Shown here: one piece after another, positions 36,734 through 46,025 of the stretch
How the letters are laid out: the number at the start of each line of letters is the position of its first letter
How positions within the stretch are numbered: position 1 is the first letter of the stretch
From: Halobacterium sp. CBA1132
GTDB taxonomy: Archaea; Halobacteriota; Halobacteria; Halobacteriales; Halobacteriaceae
Assembly (NCBI RefSeq): GCF_001485535.1
Contig: NZ_BCMZ01000001.1
Location: forward strand, 434,001 to 498,000
Length of the DNA stretch: 64,000 nucleotides
Direction of reading: 5' to 3'
Program-made: the position numbers and the translations under genes
Notes under the pieces: generated by a model
The model's input: the letters and a program-made list of their open reading frames with translations, nothing else
Database searches by the model: none
What the model was told of the DNA's origin: nothing

Positions 36734-36990
36734 AGTCAGTGAATGAGGCCTCCTGCGTCCGCGTCTCCGTCGGGCCCACTCACGACCCGCCGTCGGCGGG
36801 GTGAGGAGTGGACCGTAGAACGTGGTGAGTAGACACGCGCTGTCGTCATTCCAGTATGGAGACCGGTGTTCCGGCCGAATGCGGCCGGGCCGCGGGGATT
36901 ACTGCAGGAGAACCCGCTTACTCGGCAATATGCGGTTCCGGTTATAAAAGCCTTCGCAAACTTGGTAGTCCTTGACGTGCGCCTGTACGC
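36734..36990. promoter_or_regulatory. Divergent region upstream of fttA with a strong hairpin
   Basis: TTATAAAAG (36943-36951) can serve as TATA box in both directions; it lies about 40-48 nt before the plus-strand gene and about 210 nt before fttA. If fttA uses it, its mRNA has a leader of roughly 180 nt. That leader would hold the hairpin 36776-36811 (core stem CCCGCC, loop GTC, extended by CAC/GTG and CCACT/AGTGG). No gene in the region. Confidence 0.5.
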
Positions 36991-37473
36991 ATGGAACTGA
37001 CAGCAGCGGCGGTCGCGCGCGAACACGAGTGGGTGCTCGAACGGGCGGACGTCGTCGTCCCGCTGGTCAACGACGTCCGCGACGCGCTCGGCGACGCCTT
37101 CGACACGCACGTCGACACCGTGACCGAGGCACAGTACCGCAACGCGGTCGACGACGTGTTCGCGGACGGTGACCGCGCGGTGAACGTCGCGGCGCTCGTG
37201 GCACTGCTCCGCGACCTCGACGTCACCGACGACTACCCGGGGTTCGTCGTGGACGAACTGCTGGGCCGTGAACTCGCCGCGATGCTCGCCGGCGAACAGC
37301 CGCTCCGCCTGCTCGCCGAGTCGACGTTCCACTACGCGGATGTCCACACGAGCGGCGACGGCGCTGCCGGGGAGGACGACTTAGATGCGGCGCTGGCGGC
37401 GGGCGTACAGACGCGGCTCCCGGGGTGGGCGTGGACGGAGACCGAGAGCCCGTTCGGGCCCGCGCACAGGTAG
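36991..37473 (+). CDS. Conserved hypothetical protein
   Basis: 160 residues, soluble, mainly helical (ELTAAAVAREHEWVLERADVVVPLVNDVRDALGDAF), with a Trp/Pro-rich C-terminus (RLPGWAWTETESPFGP). No motif or family recognised. Codon usage matches neighbours and a TATA box lies about 45 nt upstream, so it is probably real. Confidence 0.65.
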   Translation: MELTAAAVAREHEWVLERADVVVPLVNDVRDALGDAFDTHVDTVTEAQYRNAVDDVFADGDRAVNVAALVALLRDLDVTDDYPGFVVDELLGRELAAMLAGEQPLRLLAESTFHYADVHTSGDGAAGEDDLDAALAAGVQTRLPGWAWTETESPFGPAHR

Positions 37474-37523
37474 CTGGCGCTGTCGGGTCTGGTCGCGAGA
37501 GAAGTGTCGGGGGCCGCGGGCGG

Positions 37524-37664
37524 CTACTCTTCGAACTCGATTTCGTCTTCCTGCGGGTCCGGCGGGTCGTCGGCTGCCGTCAGCGTGCGCTCGACTTCCT
37601 GCTCGCGGAGCTGTTCGCGCTTCTTCTGACCCTGCCGTTCGCGGCCGCGTTTCGTGTCGCCCAT
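37524..37664 (-). CDS. Small highly charged protein
   Basis: 46 residues: a basic half (GDTKRGRERQGQKKREQLREQEVE) and an acidic tail (DPPDPQEDEIEFEE). The sharp charge split suggests nucleic-acid or ribosome contact, but no function is known. ATG 37664 fits the start I would expect for this type; the frame continues upstream into less likely sequence. Confidence 0.6.
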   Translation of the reverse strand: MGDTKRGRERQGQKKREQLREQEVERTLTAADDPPDPQEDEIEFEE

Positions 37665-37723
37665 ACTGTGGTGGACGTTCCCATACCACTTAGTTCTCTC
37701 GGCGAGCGCGACCCGCCCTTCGC

Positions 37724-38446
37724 TCACGACAGCGCGTCGTCGACGAACTGGGAGACGACGAGGTCCTCGGCGCTGCGTAGCCGGTACTGGACCGTCGAGC
37801 GCGGGACGCCGAGTTCGTCGCTGAGGTCGCTGACCGTCACCTCACGGGGCCGCGAGTAGTAGCCCGCCTCGACGGCGGCTTCGAGGACGGCGCGCTGCTC
37901 GGGCGTCAACTTCGCGGCGACCCGTGACTCGGCGTTCCAGTTCCCCGCGCCGGAGAGGCGGGACAGCGACAACGACAGCCCCTCGCGGAGCTGTTCCTCG
38001 ATGGCGTCGTACAGCGTGCCCACGGGCTGTTCGTCCGGGTAGAGCACGCGCCAGCGGTACTCGTTGCCCTCGCGCCGCGCCTCGAAGACGACGCCGTCGC
38101 CGACGTGCTCGTGGACGTGGTGGGGGACGGAGTGGCAGCCGTGAACCTCCTCGCGGAACGTGTAGACGGTCCGCGAGTTCGCGGACTCGTCGAGGACGTG
38201 GTACTCGCGGTAGGTGTCACAGTCCGGGAGGTCCAGACACTCGTTGCACCGCGACTCGTCGAGGAACACGTCGTCGAACGCCGCCAACGCCTCCTCCGTG
38301 CCGGTGGCGTGGTCGATGCGCCACATCCGCTCGCGGGTGGTGAAACAGACCGAGGTCCACGCCGTGAGACTGTCGTGTTCGACGAAGCAGTCCATGAGGA
38401 CGTCGCTCCCCGGTTCGTACGTCACGGTGAACTCGAACTCGCGCAC
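37724..38446 (-). CDS. HTH-10 (bacterio-opsin activator-like) transcriptional regulator
   Basis: 240 residues from GTG 38446. The C-terminal HTH-10 domain (LTPEQRAVLEAAVEAGYYSRPREVTVSDLSDELGVPRSTVQYRLRSAE) is typical of Bat/DmsR-like haloarchaeal regulators. The N-terminal sensor half (REFEFTVTYEPGSDVLMDCF) contains CNECLDLPDC near residue 87, a cysteine cluster that could bind metal or sense redox. GTG 38446 is preferred to GTG 38467 because family members start at this M-R-E-F-like point and CTAATA on the minus strand (38472-38477) lies about 27 nt upstream; the longer form would add seven residues. Confidence 0.82.
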   Translation of the reverse strand: MREFEFTVTYEPGSDVLMDCFVEHDSLTAWTSVCFTTRERMWRIDHATGTEEALAAFDDVFLDESRCNECLDLPDCDTYREYHVLDESANSRTVYTFREEVHGCHSVPHHVHEHVGDGVVFEARREGNEYRWRVLYPDEQPVGTLYDAIEEQLREGLSLSLSRLSGAGNWNAESRVAAKLTPEQRAVLEAAVEAGYYSRPREVTVSDLSDELGVPRSTVQYRLRSAEDLVVSQFVDDALS

Positions 38447-38471
38447 GCCCTCCAGTACGGCCGCCACCGGT

Positions 38472-38487
38472 ATTAGTTACTGCTAAT
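38472..38487. promoter_or_regulatory. Inverted repeat over the HTH-10 regulator promoter
   Basis: ATTAG-TTACTG-CTAAT: 5-bp arms around 6 nt, coinciding with the likely TATA box of the regulator gene. Binding here would block its own transcription, so autoregulation is plausible. A separate hairpin (stem CGAGCG, loop AAG) follows at 38497-38511. Confidence 0.4.
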
Positions 38488-38653
38488 CTCCGCCGCCGAG
38501 CGAAGCGCTCGCACTTTCGAGTCTACGAGTCTCTCCCGCCACTCTTGCGTAGATTCGCTGTCTCACCTAGCTATAGGCAGCCAGTCCAGGCGGGCTGGTC
38601 GCGGTCGCACACCTTCACGGGTTTTAAGAGCGCGTCAGGCGTCACTTGGGGTA

Positions 38654-40156
38654 ATGAGCGACGAACAGGAACTCGGCATCACCGAGTCCAAGGAGCACAG
38701 TCCCGGCGACTGGTACGCGGAAGTCGTCCAGAAGGCGGAGCTGGCCGACTACGCGCCGATGGGCGGGTTCATCGTCACCCGGCCGCGCGGCTACGCCCTC
38801 TGGGAGGCGATTCAGGACAACCTCGACGGCTGGTTCAAGCAGACCGGCGTCGACAACGCCTACTTCCCGATGTTCATCCCCGAGTCGTACCTCGAACGGG
38901 AGAAGGACATCGTCGAAGGGTTCGACCCCGAGGTGGCGTGGGTGACGCAGGGCGGTCACGAGGAACTCGAAGAGCGCCTCGCGGTCCGGCCCACTTCCGA
39001 GTCCATCGTTGCGCCGTACATGGCGCAGTGGGTGCGCTCGCACCGTGACCTGCCGCTGCGATTGAACCAGTGGAACTCCGTGGTGCGCTGGGAGGCCACG
39101 GAGACGAAGCCGTTCTTCCGGACGAAGGAGTTCCTCTGGCAGGAGGGTCACACGGCCCACGAGAGCGACGAGGAGGCGTGGGCGGAGACGACGCTGCGCC
39201 TCGACCAGTACCAGCGGCTCTACGAGGACGTCCTCGGGATGCCCGTGCTGCGCGGCCGCAAGCCCGACCACGACAAGTTCCCGGGCGCGGACACCACGAC
39301 CACGGTGGAGGCGCTGATGCCCGACGGGAAGTCCGTGCAGGGCGGCACGAGCCACCACCTCGGGCAGTCGTTCGCGGAGGCGTTCGACATCACGTTCTCC
39401 GACGTCGACGAGGCCGAGCGTACCGCGTACACGACGTCGTGGGGGCTGTCGTGGCGCGCCATCGGCGCGCTCGTGATGAGCCACAGCGACGACCAGGGGC
39501 TCGTGCTCCCGCCGACGGTCGCGCCCAAGCAGGTCGTCATCGTCCCCATCTGGCAGGAGGACACCAAAGACGAGGTCCTCCAGTACTCCTCGGAGATTGC
39601 CGCGGAACTGGAGGCGCAGGGCGTGCGCGTCCACCTCGACGACCGCGACGAGCGCAACCCCGGCTTCAAGTTCAACGAGTGGGAGTTGAAGGGCGTCCCC
39701 GTGCGGTTCGAGATCGGCCCGAACGAGGTCGAAGACGAGGAGGTCACGGTGGTCCACCGGCCGGACGGCGAGGACGCCGTCGAGGACCGCGCGGACATCA
39801 CGGCGGCGGTCCACGACCACCTCGACGACGTCTACGAGAAACTCCACGACGCGGCCGCCGAGCGCCTCGACGAGAACGTTCGGGAGGCCGAGAGCCGCGA
39901 GGAGATTCTGGGTACCATCGGCCAGCACGGCGGCTACGTGAAGGCGCCGTGGTGCGGCGACGAGGGCTGCGAGGACGAAATCAAAGACCAGATTCACGCC
40001 GAAATCGTGCTCGTACCGCTGGCCGAGGACAGCGCCGCGCGCGCCGCCTCGGAGTTCGAGGACGAACATCTCCCGACTCCCGACCACGAGGGCGAAGACT
40101 GCGCGGTCTGTGGGGAGCCCGCCGAGGAGACGGCGTTCTTCGCGAAGTCGTACTGA
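38654..40156 (+). CDS. proS: Prolyl-tRNA synthetase (archaeal/eukaryal type)
   Basis: 500-residue class II synthetase that charges tRNA-Pro. Motif 2 region FFRTKEFLWQEGHTAH is near residue 155, RPTSES near 115 and motif 3-like GTSHHLGQSF near 230. The anticodon-binding domain begins near PKQVVIVPIW. The extra C-terminal zinc-type domain has Cys in APWCGDEGCED and DCAVCGEPAEE and ends in Tyr (FFAKSY), a hallmark of type 3 ProRS. TTTTAAG box about 33 nt before the ATG. Confidence 0.96.
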   Translation: MSDEQELGITESKEHSPGDWYAEVVQKAELADYAPMGGFIVTRPRGYALWEAIQDNLDGWFKQTGVDNAYFPMFIPESYLEREKDIVEGFDPEVAWVTQGGHEELEERLAVRPTSESIVAPYMAQWVRSHRDLPLRLNQWNSVVRWEATETKPFFRTKEFLWQEGHTAHESDEEAWAETTLRLDQYQRLYEDVLGMPVLRGRKPDHDKFPGADTTTTVEALMPDGKSVQGGTSHHLGQSFAEAFDITFSDVDEAERTAYTTSWGLSWRAIGALVMSHSDDQGLVLPPTVAPKQVVIVPIWQEDTKDEVLQYSSEIAAELEAQGVRVHLDDRDERNPGFKFNEWELKGVPVRFEIGPNEVEDEEVTVVHRPDGEDAVEDRADITAAVHDHLDDVYEKLHDAAAERLDENVREAESREEILGTIGQHGGYVKAPWCGDEGCEDEIKDQIHAEIVLVPLAEDSAARAASEFEDEHLPTPDHEGEDCAVCGEPAEETAFFAKSY

Positions 40157-40384
40157 GCCGGCGACTATTTGTCACGGTCGATTATTTAATGGGGGATGCG
40201 GTCGAAGTGGCGAACAACCAGAACCACGACACGAACTTCGAAACGGCGCCAACGAGCGTCGAACACACGGTTCGCGGGCGGGACGGTCGACGCGCCCCGA
40301 CACCTTAATCTACCTTATACGAATCTATATTACCCTTAGTCATTCAGGAGTAGGGTTTTACTGGGTCGTGACAGTGGGTGTCAC
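40157..40384. promoter_or_regulatory. gltB upstream region
   Basis: 228 nt, AT-rich in the last 80. GGGTTTTAC (40353-40361) lies about 27 nt before the gltB ATG, giving a leaderless start. TTATACGAATCTATATTACC (40314-40333) is a second AT-rich patch that may bind a regulator of nitrogen assimilation; no inverted repeat is evident. No gene seen. Confidence 0.45.
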
Positions 40385-43300
40385 ATGCACCAGTCCGACA
40401 GCACGAACAACCTCCTCGCAGACCCGACCGACGAACGGTCGAACTGCGGGGTCGGGGTCGTCGTCGACCTCGACGGTGGCCAGTCCCACCGCGTTCTCTC
40501 TGACGCACTCGACGTACTGGAGAATCTGCAGCACCGCGGCACCACCGGCGCCGAAGAGAACACCGGCGACGGCGCCGGCGCGCTCATCCAGACCCCCGAC
40601 GAGTTCTTCGCCGACGTCTTCGGCGGCGTCCCCGACACCTACGCGGTCGGCTCGTTCTTTCTCCCGCAGGACGCCGACGAGCGGAGCGCAGTCGTCGACG
40701 ACATCGAACAGGGCCTCGCCGACCACGGCCTCGCCGTCGACGCGTGGCGCGACGTCCCCACGGACAACAGCGACCTCGGCGCGACCGCTGTCGACTCCGA
40801 GCCCCACGTCGCCCAGGCCGTAGTACGTCCAGATGGAACTGAGGACTTCCAGAAGGCGCTGTACGTCGGCCGGCAGGCCGTCGAAGCAGCCGTCGACCAC
40901 GAGCGCTTCTACGTCTGCTCGCTCGACGAGGACACCGTCGTCTACAAGGGTCTCCTGAAGGGCGACCAGGTCGCCGACTACTACCCCGACCTCACCGACG
41001 AGCGCGTCGAGACCGGGTTCGCGCTCGTCCACGCCCGCTTCTCCACGAACACGCTCGGCGCGTGGCACCTCGCCCACCCCTACCGGAACATCATCCACAA
41101 CGGCGAGTTCAACACCATCCGCGGGAACGTCAACTGGATGCGCGCCCGCGAGTCGGACCTCGAAGCCGAGGGGTTCACCGACGACGAACTGGAGACGGTG
41201 CTCCCGGTCATCGACGACCCCGAGCAGTCCGACACCGCCAGCGTCGACAACGCGCTCGAACTGCTGATGCAGACCGGGCGCTCGCTCCCGCACGCGCTCC
41301 GCATGCTCGTCCCCGAGGCGTGGCAGCGCGACGACGAGATGAGCGACGCGCGCAAGGAGTTCTACGACTACCACGCCAGCCTCGTGGAACCGTGGGACGG
41401 CCCCGCGCTCGTCATCGGCACCGACGGCGACCGCATCGGCGGTGTGCTCGACCGGAACGGTCTGCGCCCGTGCCGCTACGAGAAGCGCTCGGACGGCACG
41501 CTCGTGATGGCGTCCGAGCAGGGCGCCTTAGAGGGCGACGTCAGCGAGGTCGAGGAGCGCGGCCGCCTCCGCCCCGGTCAGTTGTTCCTCGCGGAGCCCG
41601 GCGAGGGCGTCGTCGACGACGAGGACGTCTTCGAGGAGCTCACCGACGAGCAGTACGGCGAGTGGGTCGAACAGAACCAGCTCCGCCCGGAGACTGGTAC
41701 GGACGTGTTGCCCAGCGACCCGACCGACGACCTGCGCTCCGAGCAGGCGATGTTCGGGTACACGCGCGACGAACTCGACGAACTGGTCGCGCCGATGGTC
41801 CAGGACGGCAAAGACCCCGTCGGCTCGATGGGCGACGACGCGCCGCTGCCCGGCATCTCGGAGTTCAACCACCCGCTGGCGTCGTACTTCCGCCAGCTGT
41901 TCGCGCAGGTCACGAACCCGCCAATCGACTACATCCGCGAGGACCTCGTGACCAGCATGGAGACGCGCCTCGGCCGGCAGAACAACCTCCTCGCGGAGTC
42001 CCCCGAGCACGCCGAACAGGTCGTCCTCGACAGCCCCGTGCTGGCGGACAGCGACCTCGACGCGGTCGTGAACGCGGGCCTGCCGACGGTGACGCTCGAC
42101 CTCTCGTTCGGCCTGGAGGAGTCGCTGGAGGACGCCGTCGAGCGCGTCCAGCGCGAGGCCGCCGAAGCCGTCGAGGACGGCGTCGAACTGCTCGTCCTCT
42201 CCCAGCGCGAGGCCGGCGAGGGCGCGGTGCCGGTGCCGAGCCTGCTGGCGACTGGCGCCGTCCACCACCACCTCACTCGGGAGGGCCTGCGGGCGCGCAC
42301 CGGCCTCGTCGTCGAAGCCGGCGACGTCCGCACCGTCCACCAGCTCGCGGCGACGGTCGGCTACGGCGCGGGCGCGGTCAACCCCTACCTCGCCGTCGAG
42401 TCCGCCCGTGACATCGTCGCCGGGCCGGACGGCCCCGACCCGGAGAAAGCAGTGACGTCGTACCTGACGGCGCTCGAAGATGGCCTGCTGAAGGTGATGG
42501 CGAAGATGGGTATCTCGACGGTCGAGTCCTACCAGGGCGCCCAAATCTTCGAAGTCGTCGGCCTCGACTCGTCGGTCGTCGACCGGTTCTTCGCCGGGAC
42601 GCCGAACCGCACCGAGGGCGTCGGCCTCGACGAACTCGAAGCCGACATCCGCGCTCGCCACGCCGCGGGCTTCGACGACGAACCCGACCTCCAGCGCATC
42701 GGTGAGTTCGAGAACCGCACGTCCGGGCGGTTCCACCAGTGGAACCCCCAGACGGTCCACAGCCTCCAAGAGGGCGTCGACAACGGCGACTACGGAGCGT
42801 TCGAGGACTACGCCGAGCAGGTCAACGACCAGGCCGAACAGCTCCAGACGCTGCGCGGCCTGCTGAACATCGACGCCGACGAGCGCGAGAGCGTCCCCGT
42901 CGAGGACGTCGAACCGGCGTCGGACATCGTCGAGCGGTTCTCGACGGCGGCGATGAGCCTCGGTAGCCTCAGCCCGGAAGCCCACGAGACGAACGCGGAG
43001 GCCGCGAACGGAATCGGCGCGAAGGCGAACACTGGCGAGGGCGGGGAGCCGCCCGAGCGCTTCGACACCGTCAAAGAGTGCGCCATCAAGCAGGTGGCCT
43101 CCGGCCGGTTCGGCGTCACGAGCACGTACCTCTCGGCGGCCGACGACCTCCAGATCAAGATGGCGCAGGGGTCGAAGCCCGGCGAGGGCGGCCACCTCCC
43201 CGGGAAGAAGGTCAACGAGATGATCGCGGACGTGCGGTGTTCGACGCCGGGCGTCGGCCTCATCAGCCCGCCGCCCCAGCACGACATCTACAGCATCGAG

Positions 43301-44836
43301 GACCTCAAACAGCTCATCGCCGACCTCCGCGCGGGCAACCCGGACGCCCGCGTCCACGTGAAGCTCGTCTCCGAGGCGGGCATCGGGACGGTCGCGGCGG
43401 GCTGCGCGAAGGCGGGCGCGGACTGCATCCACATCTCCGGGCACGACGGCGGCACGGGCGCGTCCCCGAAGACGAGCATCAAGCACGCCGGCCTGCCGTG
43501 GGAACTCGGCCTCGCCGAGGCGAACCAGCTGCTCGTGGAGACCGGCCTGCGCTCGCGCGTGACGCTGCGCGTGGACGGCGGCCTGAAGACCGGCCGCGAC
43601 GTCGCGGTCGGCGCGCTGCTGGGCGCTGAGGAGTTCGCGTTCGGCACCGCGTCGCTGGTGTCGGCGGGCTGCGTGATGGCGCGCATCTGCCACACGAACA
43701 ACTGCCCGACCGGCGTCGCGACGCAGGACCCCGACCTCCGCGACCGGTTCCGCGGCACCCCGGAGAAGGTCGCGAACTACCTCACGTTCGTCGCCCGAGA
43801 ACTCCGCGAGCTGCTCGCGGAACTGGGGTACACGAGCGTCGAGGACGCCGTCGGGCGCGTCCAGCACCTCTCCCAGACGGACACCGACCACCCGAAGGGC
43901 AAGCACATCGACCTCTCGCGGGTGCTCACCGAACCCGAGGGCGAGGGCCGCACCCACACCGTCGAGCAGGACCACCCGGACATGGCGCTCGACGAGAGCA
44001 TCATCGAGGACGCGCAGGCGGCCATCGACGGCGACGAGTCGGTGTCGCTGTCCCGCGAGATTACGACCCGCGACCGCACCGTCGGCGCGCGCGTCTCACA
44101 CGCCGTCAGCAGCGAGTACGGCGTCGAAGGGCTGGCCGACGACAGCCTCGACGTGTCCCTGACCGGGAACGCCGGGCAGTCGTTCGGCGCGTTCCTCGCG
44201 TCCGGCGTCACGCTGTCGCTGACCGGCGCCGCCAACGACTACGTCGGGAAGGGGCTCTCCGGCGGCACGGTCGCCGTCGAGACGCCGCCGGAAGCCGGCT
44301 TCGACCCCGCCGAGAACACGCTCGTCGGGAACGTCGCGCTGTACGGCGCGACCGACGGCGAGTGCTACGTCAACGGCGTCGCCGGCGAGCGCTTCGCGGT
44401 CCGGAACTCCGGCGCGCACGCCGTCGTGGAGGGCGTCGGTGACCACGGCTGCGAGTACATGACCGGCGGCATCGTCGTCGTGCTCGGCGACATCGGGCGG
44501 AACTTCGCCGCGGGGATGTCCGGCGGCGTCGCGTACGTCCACGACCCCGAGGGAGACTTCGAGGAGCGCTGCAACACCGGGATGGTCGCGGTCTCCCGCG
44601 ACCTCTCGGAGCGCGACGAATCCGCGATTCGCCGGCTGGTAGAGAACCACGCCGCGCGCACGGACAGCGACCGCGCGGCGGACATGCTCGCGAACTGGGA
44701 GGACGCCGTCTCCGAGTTCGCCGTCGTGATGCCGGACGCCTACCGGGACGCCATCGACGAGCGCCCCGAGGCCGACGCGCGCCGCTCGCTGCCCGCCAGC
44801 GCGACCGACGGGTCGCTGGCCGGGAGCGCGGACTGA
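40385..44836 (+). CDS. gltB: Glutamate synthase, large subunit
   Basis: 1483 residues. It makes glutamate from glutamine and 2-oxoglutarate. The N-terminal 20 residues precede the nucleophile Cys21 in SNCGVGVVVD and are presumably removed to expose it. Domains in order: type-2 glutamine amidotransferase (21-400), central domain (about 450-780), FMN/2-oxoglutarate barrel (about 830-1210; GEGGEPPERFD, SGHDGGTGASP) and GXGXG beta-helix (about 1240-1460). Cysteines near 1095-1106 (CVMARICHTNNC) bind the 3Fe-4S cluster. No small NADPH subunit gene is adjacent, so reduced ferredoxin is a likely donor; this is inference. Confidence 0.96.
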   Translation: MHQSDSTNNLLADPTDERSNCGVGVVVDLDGGQSHRVLSDALDVLENLQHRGTTGAEENTGDGAGALIQTPDEFFADVFGGVPDTYAVGSFFLPQDADERSAVVDDIEQGLADHGLAVDAWRDVPTDNSDLGATAVDSEPHVAQAVVRPDGTEDFQKALYVGRQAVEAAVDHERFYVCSLDEDTVVYKGLLKGDQVADYYPDLTDERVETGFALVHARFSTNTLGAWHLAHPYRNIIHNGEFNTIRGNVNWMRARESDLEAEGFTDDELETVLPVIDDPEQSDTASVDNALELLMQTGRSLPHALRMLVPEAWQRDDEMSDARKEFYDYHASLVEPWDGPALVIGTDGDRIGGVLDRNGLRPCRYEKRSDGTLVMASEQGALEGDVSEVEERGRLRPGQLFLAEPGEGVVDDEDVFEELTDEQYGEWVEQNQLRPETGTDVLPSDPTDDLRSEQAMFGYTRDELDELVAPMVQDGKDPVGSMGDDAPLPGISEFNHPLASYFRQLFAQVTNPPIDYIREDLVTSMETRLGRQNNLLAESPEHAEQVVLDSPVLADSDLDAVVNAGLPTVTLDLSFGLEESLEDAVERVQREAAEAVEDGVELLVLSQREAGEGAVPVPSLLATGAVHHHLTREGLRARTGLVVEAGDVRTVHQLAATVGYGAGAVNPYLAVESARDIVAGPDGPDPEKAVTSYLTALEDGLLKVMAKMGISTVESYQGAQIFEVVGLDSSVVDRFFAGTPNRTEGVGLDELEADIRARHAAGFDDEPDLQRIGEFENRTSGRFHQWNPQTVHSLQEGVDNGDYGAFEDYAEQVNDQAEQLQTLRGLLNIDADERESVPVEDVEPASDIVERFSTAAMSLGSLSPEAHETNAEAANGIGAKANTGEGGEPPERFDTVKECAIKQVASGRFGVTSTYLSAADDLQIKMAQGSKPGEGGHLPGKKVNEMIADVRCSTPGVGLISPPPQHDIYSIEDLKQLIADLRAGNPDARVHVKLVSEAGIGTVAAGCAKAGADCIHISGHDGGTGASPKTSIKHAGLPWELGLAEANQLLVETGLRSRVTLRVDGGLKTGRDVAVGALLGAEEFAFGTASLVSAGCVMARICHTNNCPTGVATQDPDLRDRFRGTPEKVANYLTFVARELRELLAELGYTSVEDAVGRVQHLSQTDTDHPKGKHIDLSRVLTEPEGEGRTHTVEQDHPDMALDESIIEDAQAAIDGDESVSLSREITTRDRTVGARVSHAVSSEYGVEGLADDSLDVSLTGNAGQSFGAFLASGVTLSLTGAANDYVGKGLSGGTVAVETPPEAGFDPAENTLVGNVALYGATDGECYVNGVAGERFAVRNSGAHAVVEGVGDHGCEYMTGGIVVVLGDIGRNFAAGMSGGVAYVHDPEGDFEERCNTGMVAVSRDLSERDESAIRRLVENHAARTDSDRAADMLANWEDAVSEFAVVMPDAYRDAIDERPEADARRSLPASATDGSLAGSAD

Positions 44837-44923
44837 CGCCGCGGTTCCACTCTGACTGCGGATTCGTTGCGCTGTTCGGTGGCGAATAGCCACCGCTTTT
44901 GTGACGGCCACCCTCCTTCCGGT

Positions 44924-45961
44924 ATGGATTCCGCGCTCGTGGTCGGCGGCACGCGGTTCATCGGCCGCCACCTCGTGGAGGAACTGCTCGCCCACGACTA
45001 CCGCGTCACGACGTTCAACCGCGGGCAACACGACGACCCGTTCGCCGAGGACGACCGCGTCCACCACGTGCAGGGCGACCGCACCGACCGGAAGGCGCTG
45101 CTGACGGCGAAACGCGAGGTCGAACCGGACGCGGTCTTCGACTGCGTGGCGTACAAGCCCCGCGAGGTCGAGAACGCAATCGACATCTTCGCCGGCGTGG
45201 ACGCCTACGTCTACGTCTCCAGCGGCGCCGCGTACGCCGACGAGGATGTCCCGAAGCGCGAGGACGAAACCGAACTGGAGCGCTGTACCGCCGAGCAGGC
45301 GACCGACGACTCGCCGGAGACGTACGGCCCGCGGAAGGCCGCCGGCGACCGCATCGTCTTCGAGGCCGCCGAGCGCAGTCGTCAGACTACGTCTGACGGG
45401 CTATCAGAACGTAGTTCTGATAACGGCGTGAACGCGATGAGCGTGCGGCCGCCGGTCGTCTACGGCCCTCACGACTACACGGAGCGACTCGCGTACTGGG
45501 TCGACCGCGTCGCCGAGCAGGACGAAGTCGTCGTTCCCGGGGACGGCACGAACCTCTGGCAGCGCGTCTTCGTCGAGGACGTCGCCCGTGGCCTCCGTCT
45601 CGTCGCCGAAGAGGGGACGCCCGGGGAGGCGTACAACGTCGGCGACCGGAACGCGGTCACACTCGACCGCACGCTCGACTTGATTGCGGACGCGCTGGGT
45701 ACGGACGTCGAGCGCGCGTACACCAGCCCCCGCGAACTCTCCATCGTCGACCTCGACCTCGGGGACTTCCCGCTGTACCGCGACTACCCGCACCTGCTGG
45801 ACACGTCGAAAGTCGAGGCCCTCGGCTTCGAGTCCACGCCCGTCGAGGAAGCCATGGAGAAAACCGTCGATGCCCACCGCGAGAACGGACTCGCGGGCCC
45901 CGACGAGGCGCCGGACCGCGAGGACGAGGAGCGCCTCCTCGACGTGCTCGGCACGGTCTGA
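44924..45961 (+). CDS. NAD-dependent epimerase/dehydratase with a palindrome-encoded insertion
   Basis: 345-residue extended-SDR protein. NAD-binding GGTRFIGRHLVEE is at residues 8-20, YVSSGAAYAD near 90 and catalytic-type YGPRKAAGD near 134. It resembles nucleoside-diphosphate-sugar epimerases and RNA-binding CSP41-like proteins. After RIVFEAAERS about 15 residues (RQTTSDGLSERSSDN) are encoded by two adjacent perfect hairpins, then normal sequence resumes with GVNAMSVRPPVVYGP. Substrate unknown. ATG 44924 has a CTTTTG box 28 nt upstream. Confidence 0.87.
   Translation: MDSALVVGGTRFIGRHLVEELLAHDYRVTTFNRGQHDDPFAEDDRVHHVQGDRTDRKALLTAKREVEPDAVFDCVAYKPREVENAIDIFAGVDAYVYVSSGAAYADEDVPKREDETELERCTAEQATDDSPETYGPRKAAGDRIVFEAAERSRQTTSDGLSERSSDNGVNAMSVRPPVVYGPHDYTERLAYWVDRVAEQDEVVVPGDGTNLWQRVFVEDVARGLRLVAEEGTPGEAYNVGDRNAVTLDRTLDLIADALGTDVERAYTSPRELSIVDLDLGDFPLYRDYPHLLDTSKVEALGFESTPVEEAMEKTVDAHRENGLAGPDEAPDREDEERLLDVLGTV
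45380..45422 (+). repeat. Twin in-frame hairpins in the epimerase gene
   Basis: First hairpin 45380-45398: stem CGTCAGAC, loop TAC. Second 45402-45422: stem TATCAGAAC, loop GTA. Both are perfect. Read on the minus strand, the second has loop TAC and shares the core TCAGA-x-C-TACG with the first, so the two are inverted relatives separated by 3 nt. Confidence 0.82.
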
Positions 45962-46025
45962 AGCGCCGCGAGCGCGCGAACCGACGACGAGTAGACTTTT
46001 ACTCGTCCCCGGGCGAGGCTTGGAC

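Noticed and set aside
41528-43975. 815-codon open frame on the minus strand
   Set aside because: Lies wholly antisense within gltB, which has unmistakable domain motifs; low-complexity product.
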